A stretch of DNA of 64,000 nucleotides, from contig BCIG01000017.1 of NCBI GenBank assembly GCA_001599915.1, forward strand, positions 248,001-312,000. The letters run 5' to 3'. The stretch is from Symbiotaphrina buchneri. Lineage: Eukaryota; Ascomycota; Symbiotaphrinales; Symbiotaphrinaceae. How positions within the stretch are numbered: the first letter of the stretch is position 1; the number at the start of each line of letters is the position of its first letter. The position numbers and the translations under genes were made by a program. A model generated the notes under the pieces. The model had not been told where the DNA came from and did no database searches. It saw only the letters and a program-made list of their open reading frames with translations. Positions 30,943 to 40,706 of this stretch are shown piece by piece.

Positions 30943-33900
30943 CTAAGCGGACGCGCCAACGGCAATGGGAGCGGCTTCAGTGACATCGAGCAGCTCGTAG
31001 GGAGTTCGACGGACGATGCCGCCCGTGACGGGCAGAGGGGTAGCTTTCATCAGATAGGTGTCCACTTCGCGAGCAGCTTGGCGACCCTCGTTGATACCCC
31101 TAGAGACAGTCAGGAAAGGTTGTTGGTCAGATATTGACGGGAATCGACTTACCAGACGATCAATGACTGCCCGCGGCGACAATCACCCGCCGCGAACACC
31201 CCAGGAACGGACGTGTTATACTGCCCGGGAGGGGTCTTGATGTTCTTCCGGCCATCTTGCTCAATCTTACCAGCCAAAAGGCGATCCTCCGGACCCAAGA
31301 AGCCCATTGAAAGGAGGACCAGCTCCGCTGGGAAGTATTGCTCACTGCCCTCCACTTGCTTCATATCCCAGCCACCGGAGGCCGACTTGGTCCACTCTAC
31401 GCGGACAGTGTTGATGCCTTTTACGTGACCATTGTCATCACCGACGAATTCCTTGGACATAACGCAGTACTCGCGCGGATCCCTTCCCATGTGAGTCTTG
31501 ACTTCGGTGTGTCCGTAGTCAACTCTGTAGATGCGGGGCCACTGAGGCCAGGGGTTATCACGGGCGCGCTCCGGGGGTGGTTGAGGCAAGAGCTCGAAGT
31601 TGATGACGGACTTGGCGCCGTGACGGACAGCGGTTCCAATGCAATCATTGCCGGTGTCACCGCCTCCAATCACGATAACGTTCTTGCCCTTGGCGGAGAT
31701 GTACTCATTGTCAGCCAAACCAGAGTCGAGCAAGGATTTAGTGTTCTTGTGCAGGAATTGCATGGCGAAATGAACGCCTTCCAGGTTCCGGTTGGGAATA
31801 GGAAGATCTCTCGCAACAGTGGCACCTGTGGCGATAACAACCGCGTCATTCTGGGACCTGAGATCGTCCAGGCTGATATTGTCGGGACCAATTGCGCAGC
31901 TGGTCACGAATTTTACGCCCTCCGCAGCCATGAAGTCTACGCGGCGCTGAACCACGTTCTTGTCAAGCTTCATGTTAGGGATGCCGTACATCAAAAGGCC
32001 ACCGACACGATCGGCCCTCTCATACACAGTGACCGAGTGTCCTACTCGGTTGAGCTGGTCAGCAGCTGCAAGTCCAGCGGGACCAGAGCCGATTACGGCG
32101 ACCTTCTTCCCTGTCCGCTCAGGAGGCGGCTTGGGAACAAGCCATCCCATCTCAAAGCCTCGGTCGATGATGGCACACTCGATAGATTTGATACCAACAG
32201 GGTCCTCATTGATGCCAAGTACGCAGGCCCCTTCGCAAGGAGCAGGGCAGACGCGGCCAGTGAACTCAGGGAAGTTGTTCGTCATCAGAAGACGGTTGAG
32301 CGCGTCTTGCCATTGGTTCTGAAAGACCAGCTCGTTCCATTTTGGAATGATGTTGCTGATGGGGCAACCACTGTCCGATTGACAGAATGGCACACCACAG
32401 TCCATGCAACGAGCAGACTGGTATTTGAGTTCGTCCTCATTCAACCGGGACGACAATTCTTGCCAGTCCCTGGTCCTCGTCTTGGGATTCCGGTATTTTT
32501 CAGCACGGCGCTGGTACTTCATGAAACCGCGCGTCTTGTCCAGAACCAGCGTCGATCTCTTCTTCTCTGCCTTTTCATCACCCACTGTCTCTTCAATATC
32601 CATCAGATCCTTTTTCTTCTGAACCTCTTCTTTATGCTGCTGGTTCTTCAGGGAGTCTTCATGAGAGCCCCGCACTGGGTTACCCGGCAAGATCGGCAGA
32701 GGATATTCTGATTTCTTGGCTGCCGCAGCCTTCTCCGCTTCTTCAGCAAGCACACGCTTGTAGTCCGTCGGCAGAACCTTGACGAATCGTGGGAGGGCGC
32801 GATTGAAATCAAGAAGAATGCGGGCTGCAAGCTCCGAGCCCGTATAATGATGATGATCCTCAATGAGGCCCCGCACGAAAGCGATCTCAGTAGGCTCCTC
32901 AATAGCCGACAGTTCAACCATCTCCATGTTGACCTTCGATGGGAAATCTTGCATCATGTCCAAAACATAAGCTATTCCACCAGACATTCCGGCGGCAAAG
33001 TTGCGTCCAGTACCGCCAAGGACCAGTACCCGACCTCCGGTCATATACTCACATCCATGATCGCCAAGGCCTTCAACGACAGCTGTAGCTCCCGAATTGC
33101 GCACAGCGAAGCGCTCTGCAGCCACTCCACGGAAGAAACAGGTTCCGCTTGTAGCACCATACAAGCATACGTTGCCAATGAGCACATTCTCTTCGGCTTT
33201 GAAAACAGCAGTCCTAGGAGGGTAGATGATAAGTCGTCCTCCAGACAAGCCCTTACCGACATAGTCGTTCGCATCACCCTCCAGCTCGAGAGTGACACCC
33301 GGCGCGAGGAAGGCACCAAAAGACTGACCCGCAGAACCGCGGATATTAGCATGAATGGTATCCTGAGGGAGACCAGCTTCACCGTAACGACGACTGATCT
33401 GGTAGGATAACGTAGCCCCAAGAGAGCGGTCAGTGTTGACTATGTCTGTTTCAATCCGCACAGGCAGCCCCTTTTCCAGCGCCAGCTCAGATTCGGCGAT
33501 GAGCTTGTTATCGAGCCGTGTGTGCAACTTGTGGTCCTGTTTGCGGACATTGTAGGTTGCAACTCCCGGGCGTAAAGAGTGTGCCGGGGTGAGGATCAGC
33601 GAGAGGTCAATGTTCTCGGTCTTCTTCGTGCGAAGGTCGTCACGAACGCGCAGAACTTCACAGTGGCCTACCATTTCATTGATAGTGCGGAATCCAAGCT
33701 TGGCCATGATAGCCCGTAGCTCGTTTGACACATAGTAAAAGAAATTGATCACATGCTCTGGCGTGCCGGTGAACTTCTTGCGGAGCTCAGGATCTTGAGT
33801 AGCGATACCCACAGGACAGCTGTTCAAGTGACAATTTTGCACTACCAGGCGATTTTCGAGCTGGAATTGGCCTCCGCTGACTTCAATGGCTCTATATTCC

Positions 33901-36900
33901 CCAGCCGGTGCATCTTGAACCTTGAAAGGGCGTGCATCATGAGTGTAGTAAGACTTCTGAAAGTTCATCTTCTTCCTAGCCAAGAGGAGATGATGTTGGA
34001 ACTTCGCAGAGCCTTTCCCCAGATAGCAGATGTACTGAGGGTTGATTTTGCCATCCGGATCGTTCGGGACAAGAGATTCTCCCATGTCAACACCTGTAAC
34101 CGAAATACCGCAACTGAGAGCCAATTGCTTCAGATCATAGACAATCTTTCTGTGCTCCTCCGTAATTTGCATGAACCGGTAGGTATTGTGCGATTTCACG
34201 TAGCATCCATCACTTTCGATGAGACCAGCAATGACAGCAAGACGCGTATCTTCATCTGCCTGCATATAGACATCGGGAATACCGGCAGCCTTATTCTTGA
34301 AGATTCCAAGCTGCTGCAGACCGGTCCGGACAGGGTTCCACCAGTATGAATCGAGGCTATCGTTTCCCGGACAGGTGATCTGGTAGACATATGTATCTTC
34401 TTTGCAGACGTAGTCATTGAACACGACCTTCCCAGCAGCTGAGCTCAGTCGTTCTCGTAGGACAACAGGACGGGCACCAGCAGGTCTGTTCATGTTCAGC
34501 CGATCGACATATCGTCGGAGCCAGACAGCGTGTTCCCTATCGGCACTTGCAATGGTGGTGTCTGCAGCTGATCCGTCTCCCAGCCAGAGCCCAACAAAAT
34601 AGGGGTCCAGGGGTACGTGTCGCTGCTCGAGAGACAACACAGGAGGATCGAATCTTAGGGGTGCCCGGTAAAGTTTTAGAAGGACGCGTTTGACCTCTGG
34701 GGAGCACAGACGCTCGTACTCTTCCACGGTCATGGTGAACTCGTCCATATCACGGACAATCAGCGGGTCAATGAGATGATGGTGATCGCCAGTCAGGACC
34801 TCGTAGACTTGTCTGGCCTGTGCCTCGTTCTTGAAACGCCTAAAGATCTTCCGGAAACCACCGCACGAACACTCTTTCCTATCGATGGACTTCCGAACAT
34901 GTTCAAACTTACTACCAGTGGCAGTACTCAGACTTATTGACGAAGTATCAAGGAAGACAGAGCTGGGAGGCACATCGCCAGCTATGATAGCATCAATAGA
35001 CGGAGAGACAGGCGGAGAGCTTGGAGGGGCAGGTCCCGGTGGCGAGTTAGGTCTCGTTGGTGGTGAGCTAGGTCTCGTTGGTGGTTTCGCCGGATCTGAC
35101 ATCGAGACGTCTGAGGTAGGTAAGTCTAGATCGATAAAGCGTTGTCCGAGTTGACCGCGGTCAACTTGCATATCGTCAGAATCGAGGCTATCGATTCCCA
35201 TTTCTAGTTCACCGCGGCGGAGTTCCAACACTGATGCTTCCCGTATATGACGATCCATGGCTTCATGCATAGCTTCTCTGACCAGTGTAGGGGATGCCTC
35301 AAGTTCTCGATTAGCTAGAACTTCCAGGTATTTGTTGAACAAGAACGAATAATCATTGCCTCTGTGATAATGTTCGTCCAGGACAGTATCCACATACTCG
35401 TGTAGACGCTCAGGTTCAGGAGGTTCGAATGTATTATCTATTAGATCTTTATAGCAGTACTCGGCCACGAAATCCATATAGAGGCTCGCATTTTCACGAA
35501 CTGTTTCATGGCGATCGCAGCGAGTAAGCCAGGTGACCGTATTCCGGGACAGAGACGGCGTAGTGCCTGTGGCGACCAACGTCAGGTGATGATCGGGCGT
35601 ACACCTAAACGTAGTAGTTTGCCTTGAATCGAAATCCTGATATGAGACCTCTTTCAAGGGCCCGTTGACTGCAGGCAAAGCACCAGTGCAGAGAACGGGG
35701 TTGTTATCCGCATCGTAGAGATAATCCCCAATTTGGACGTCCGCAACCCGTTTTAGTCCTGTCTTGGTACGAACCATGGTATCAGAGGCGAGACACTTGC
35801 GCATCATGATGCAGCCCATGGCGATCAGAGGCGTTGTAGCAAACCCAAACTCTTCGGCTCCAAGTAAACATGCGATGGCAACGTCGCGACCCGTGCGGAG
35901 TTGACCATCAGTCTCCACAGAGACACGACCGCGCAAATCGTTCAAGACGAGTGTTTGATGGGTCTCAGCTAAGCCCAATTCCCAAGGAAGACCAGCATAC
36001 TTGATACCAGTCCATCTGGAGGCACCAGTACCACCGTCATGACCGGATATCAATATATGGTCAGCGCGAGCCTTGGCCACGCCAGAGGCGACAATACCCA
36101 CTCCGGTCTCGGAGACAAGTTTGACCGACACGCGAGCTCGGTGATTGGAGCACTTCAGATCGTAGATCAGCTGTTTCAGATCTTCGATCGAGTAGATATC
36201 GTGATGTGGTGGTGGCGAGATCAGACCGACCCCTGGTGTGGAGTGCCTGGTCCGTGCGATCGGTCCGGAGACTTTGTGGCCAGGCAATTCACCGCCTTCG
36301 CCAGGCTTGGCCCCTTGCGCCATCTTGATCTGGATCTGATCGGAATCGGCAAGGTAATTGGACGTCACTCCAAAGCGAGCAGATGCAACTTGTTTGATCG
36401 CAGACCGCATGGTATCTCCATTCTCCAATCGCAGACTACGTTCCGGATCTTCTCCACCTTCACCAGTGTTGGATTTTCCGCCAAGGCGGTTCATGGCAAC
36501 GGCCAAAGTGGAGTGCGACTCCATCGAGATGGAACCGTAAGACATCGCACCGGTGCAGAAGCGGCGCACGATCTCGGTCCACGGCTCGACCTGATCAATA
36601 GGGACAGGGGTCCTCTCCTCGAAATTGAAATCCAACAAGCCGCGAAGGGTGCAGTTCTTAATCTGTTCATACTCCGCAAGAGAATATGCCTCATATGACT
36701 TATCATTTTTTGTACGAACCGCATCCTGGATGTTTGCCATCGCGACCGGGTCGTTAATATGGGCTTCGCCACCATCACGCCAGTGGTATTCTCCTGATTC
36801 GGCCAGACCCGGAATATCGTTGATCAGACGGGAAGGAAAACCTCTCTCGTGGAGCGAAAAGGCATCTGTAGCGATGAGGTCGAAAGTGAGACCCTTGATA

Positions 36901-39532
36901 CGAGTAGCGGTCCCAGTAAAGCACCTGTCCACTACCGAATCATCCACACCAAGAGCCTCGAATATCTGAGCGCCTTTGTAGCTCTGGAGCGTAGAAATGC
37001 CCATTTTGCTCATGACCTTCAGGATGCCGCCGTCACAGGAATACTTGTAGTTGTTGACAAGCTGCTCATCAGTGAGCTTCTTCCTGATCAGGCCTTCCCT
37101 GTTCATCTTCATGATACATTCCATGGCCAGATACGGACAGATAGCGTCCGCGCCATAACCGACCAGAACACACATGTGGTGCACCTCACGAGCCTCCGCA
37201 GTCTCAACAATCAGCGCGGCAAGAGATCGCCATTTGTTGCGAACCATGTGATGATGGACCAGACCGGTAGCAAGGAGAGAAGACACAGGGACACGGTCTT
37301 TGGAGATGGCACGGTCTGACAGAATCAGAATCTTGTCGTTGGCGTTGATGGCCTCTGTCACAGCGTCGCAGATATTATCAAGAGCCTTCATATAGCCCTG
37401 CAAGCCCTCCGCCTTGGGGAAGGTGATATCAATCATCCTCACCGTCCAATCGCTGTGGACAGCAGTGATGTTCTTCACGGCATTGAATTCCGGAATTGAC
37501 AAGACAGGAGATGGCAACAGCAGCCTGTGGCATTGGGATGAACTCATCTCCAGAAGATTACCTTGTGGACCCACATAGCATTCCAGAGACATCACAATTG
37601 CCTCCCGAATAGGGTCTATCGGAGGATTGGTGACTTGGGCGAAGAGTTGACGGAAATACTCGTAGAGCATGCGGGGTTGTGTTGCAAGGCAAGCAAGTGG
37701 CGCATCATTGCCCATGGAGCCGAGGGCTTCCTTCGAATCCGCGGCCATAGGACCCAAAATCAGGCTAACTTGTTCAAAAGTGTAACCGAAGGCTTTCAAT
37801 AGAGGGTCATCTTGGATGTGCAGATCGTTCAACTTGTAGTCAAGGTCAGTACCCTGCTCTTTCAGCTCATCGAACACAGCTGGAAGAGTGAGCAGCTCTT
37901 TCTGGAGCCACGAACGGAAATCTTGTCTGTTCGCGACGGTGGCCTTCAACTCGGCGTCATCGACGATACGACCAGCAACAGTATCGACCAACAACATCTT
38001 TCCGGGCTGCAATCTGCCCTTCTGAATGACGCGTTCAGGGTCGATCATGATGGTACCGACTTCAGAAGCGCAGATGATTCGGTCGTCATCCGTCACGTAA
38101 TATCGGCATGGACGCAATCCATTGCGGTCGAGATTCGCACCACAATAGCGCCCGTCAGCAAAGGTGAAAAGAGCCGGCCCATCCCATGGTTCCATCAAAC
38201 AAGCTGCCCACTCGTAGAAGGCAGCCTTTGCAGGATCAATGGCAGTGTTGTCTTGCCACGCCTCTGGGACCATCAACATGACTGCCTCCGGCAGGGAGAG
38301 TACACCGTTGATAGTCAACAACTCTAATACGTTATCAAACGCTGCAGAGTCTGAGCCACCGTCTTCCACAATGGGATACAGTAGATCTAGATCACTGCCA
38401 AAATAATCGGATTTCATCAGCCCTTCCCGAGCTCGCATCCAATTCTTGTTTCCACGCAGTGTGTTGATTTCACCTGTAAAATCCATGAGAATGTGGCAGA
38501 ATACTGGAAGACTTTGGAGACCTACCATTGTGAGCAGCCCACCGCAATGGCTGAGCACGGTCCCAACTAGGGAACGTGTTGGTGGAGAACCGGGAGTGGA
38601 CCAGCGCAAAATGTCCCTCGTAATCTACAGACACCAGGTCATGATAATACTCATACACTTGGACAGGAGCCAGCTGTCCTTTGTAGACGATGTTTTTGTT
38701 GGAGAGCGAACAGAGATAGAACCAATTATGGAGCCCGATCATGTGAGTTGCCCGTTTTCGCAGGACATACAGCTGTCTCTCGAAATATTTCTCGTCGAAA
38801 GATTCCGGATCAGTCATCTCCGGAGCATTGCCCATGCCGTAAGCCGACTTGAGCACCACAAAGGGTTGCAGAACCAAGGGTTCTCGCGACAATGCTGCCG
38901 GGCCGAGCAGACTCGAGTCCCTCGGAACCTCTCTCCAGCCAAGCACACGCAGGTCCAGAGAATCGACGATATCTTCGAATATCTTTTGGGATTCCTGCAA
39001 GACCTCCGGGTCAGGCTTGAAGAAAAGATTCCCTGCAGCGTACTGGCCCTGAGGCGGCAACTTGTAGTCACTCTCGCGCTCAAAGTTCTTGATGAAGAAC
39101 TTGTGGGGGATGGAGGTCATCACTCCCGCACCGTCTCCATCTCTTGCATCAGAGCCCACAGCCCCTCTGTGGGTCATGTTGCAAAGCAGATTGCGCGCTG
39201 TCACACGCAGCGTCAGCACCGATGTCCTCTCAATTGGGTTAAAAAGAATCGGATTTACCATCACTTATGATCTTGTGGCTCGCCTTGCCCTTTATATGGC
39301 TGATTGGAAGTCAGCGACGGCACCCAAGGGTGTTAACGGGCTCCAGGGAGACATACGCAGCAAAGCCGACACCGCACGCATCCTTCTCGAGGGTCGGGTC
39401 ATACAGACCCTGCTTCACGGGCAAGGCGCCTGCCCAGGACCCATTGTCAGGAGTGTCGTCGTATTCGTACGGCACGTAAGGTTGTTCTTCCTCGATGTGT
39501 TTTTCGTTGATTTCCTCAAGGATACGACCCAT
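30943..39532 (-). CDS. GLT1: NAD(P)H-dependent glutamate synthase (GOGAT), intein-containing precursor
   Basis: Five exons: 39532-39357, 39299-39265, 39197-38526, 38473-31153, 31099-30943; precursor 2786 aa, and 2132 aa without the 654-residue intein, which matches fungal GltA. Exons 1-3 assemble [17 protein letters not shown], whose Cys53 is the glutaminase N-nucleophile exposed after propeptide removal. Seen in order: class II glutaminase domain; central domain; FMN synthase domain ([32 protein letters not shown], a [3Fe-4S] site); GXGXG domain ([13 protein letters not shown]); then the small-subunit region with CMDCGVPFC iron-sulfur ligands, [13 protein letters not shown] (FAD) and [10 protein letters not shown] (NADPH/NADH). 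Role: makes two glutamates from glutamine and 2-oxoglutarate. The frame stays open about 28 codons above the chosen ATG but contains no other ATG; the start could lie in an unseen exon. Confidence 0.97.
33834..35795 (-). mobile_element. Intein with LAGLIDADG homing endonuclease inside GLT1
   Basis: In-frame insertion of 654 residues between CIMMRK and CHLNSCPVG of glutamate synthase; residues 1188-1841 of the precursor. Splicing blocks: block A begins Cys1 ([13 protein letters not shown]), block B is [12 protein letters not shown] (residues 63-74, T-x-x-H present), block F is [16 protein letters not shown] and block G is LVVQN followed by the +1 Cys. Two LAGLIDADG helices are intact in sequence: [10 protein letters not shown] (399-408) and [11 protein letters not shown] (520-530), each ending in the acidic catalytic residue. 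Between blocks B and C lies a Pro/Ser-rich linker (about 236-268) and a Cys/basic patch ([14 protein letters not shown]). The penultimate residue is Gln rather than the usual His. GLT1 inteins are known in several ascomycetes. Base composition resembles the host gene. Confidence 0.96.
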
Positions 39533-40447
39533 CCTTTGGCGGCGGCCGGCGGGGTTCCTGCGGAGAGAGTGGGACACGACCTCGGGTAGATACCCGACCG
39601 GACGTTGTCTTGATGCTACAGACCCTGCGACAGTGTCTTATGATGTGCTAGAGAAAGGATTTGTATCAGGGGGCCTGGCAAGACGGACGGAGGGTGGATG
39701 GGGGAGAGGGAAGGGAAGAAGGAGAAGAGGAGGGAAGAGGCAATGGTGGTGCTGAGGTAGTGATGGTGGGAATTTTTTTCGCACCACGAGATGGACGCAA
39801 TCGACTGCACGCAGGCAGCTAGGTAATCGGTTGTGGGTGGGGTCAATCCTGCTTACCTACGGTACCTACCAGACTGGCACCACGACTTACCTTAGCCACT
39901 TACCTACCAATATCCGGGGGGTATCTATCTGAGGGAGGCAGTGTACCTTAATGATCGCACAGTTTACGATACTACTGATACCGTAGGATGTTCTGGTTAA
40001 TTGCATGTGGTAAAAGGCTGCTTCGGGGGCAAATGGGGGAAAATAGAGGCTGACGCAGTGGGTGGCCCAGGGCAAAAGGGCACGTCGCTGTGTGTGGTTA
40101 TTTGATTGCTACCAGCAGCAGATTTTGTTATCTGCAGACGCTATCATTATTGTTAAATTTGGTCTAATACATGGTATGATGAAACAAATAATAATGGAGG
40201 CGGCTGTGGAGGGGCAGGAGGTAGGTAAAGGTAAGGTAAGAAAGCCGCGCCCCGACCCTCGGACAAACTGCGAGATTTGCTACTCAGCGATAAGGTCAAG
40301 CCGCTGGACCAATCAATTATAACAATAAGAATGCCATCATAAAGGTTTAGAAGATTCTTATTCTAAATGGAAACTTAACGAAGCTCATTACAATAAACAA
40401 TTAGAAATAAACAAAAATAAAATAGAAGAAGTAGAAAGGAAAATATG

Positions 40448-40525
40448 ATGCATTGCTAAAGTAACACCTGTAATTATTTGTATAATTAAACTAAAGGCTA
40501 ATAAAGAACCAAAATTTCAAAGATA
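40448..40525 (-). pseudogene. cob: Mitochondrial cob (apocytochrome b) fragment
   Basis: The reverse strand reads SYLWNFGSLLAFSLIIQ then ITGVTLAMHH, the conserved first-helix region of cytochrome b. The Trp before Asn is encoded by TGA, so the fragment follows the mitochondrial code and cannot be a nuclear gene. About 26 codons, with no flanking cob sequence. Confidence 0.93.
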
Positions 40526-40534
40526 ACTTATATT

Positions 40535-40606
40535 TGAGCAGTGAGGAATATTGGTCAATAGCCTAACGGCTGAACCAGCAATTTGGAAGAACGAATAGCG
40601 ATAGCT
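40535..40606 (+). pseudogene. rns: Mitochondrial small-subunit rRNA fragment, 5' domain
   Basis: GCAGTGAGGAATATTGGTCA matches the conserved region around E. coli 16S positions 355-375, and continues through CTGAACCAGCAATTTGGAAG. Oriented on the plus strand. Confidence 0.9.
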
Positions 40607-40608
40607 AA

Positions 40609-40706
40609 GGTTTTTCGCGGATCATCGAATTAAATAACATACTTCACTACTGGTTTCAGAAACGGTCTAATGATTTCAGTTTCTGCGTTGCCGCATTACT
40701 CTTGGT
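40609..40706 (-). pseudogene. rns: Mitochondrial small-subunit rRNA fragment, 3' central domain
   Basis: The plus-strand sequence (TTTTTCGCGG, CATCGAATTAAATAACAT, GCCGCATTACTC) is the reverse complement of the conserved region near E. coli 16S 880-980. It therefore lies in opposite orientation to the adjacent 5' rns fragment, which in the mitochondrial gene is hundreds of bases away on the same strand. Confidence 0.9.

Larger units (their letters stand above)
40320..40706. other. Mosaic nuclear insertion of mitochondrial DNA (NUMT)
   Basis: Abrupt A+T-rich block in G+C-balanced DNA. It is made of at least three mitochondrial pieces in mixed orientation: a cob fragment, a 5' small-subunit rRNA fragment and a 3' small-subunit rRNA fragment. 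The left part (40320-40445) is A+T-rich with an open frame (SKWKLNEAHYNKQLEINKNK) that looks mitochondrial but that I cannot assign. Confidence 0.9.

Noticed and set aside
31338-32711. 457-codon plus-strand open frame
   Set aside because: It is antisense to the small-subunit region of GLT1, whose motifs are unambiguous; the open frame follows from codon composition of the sense strand.
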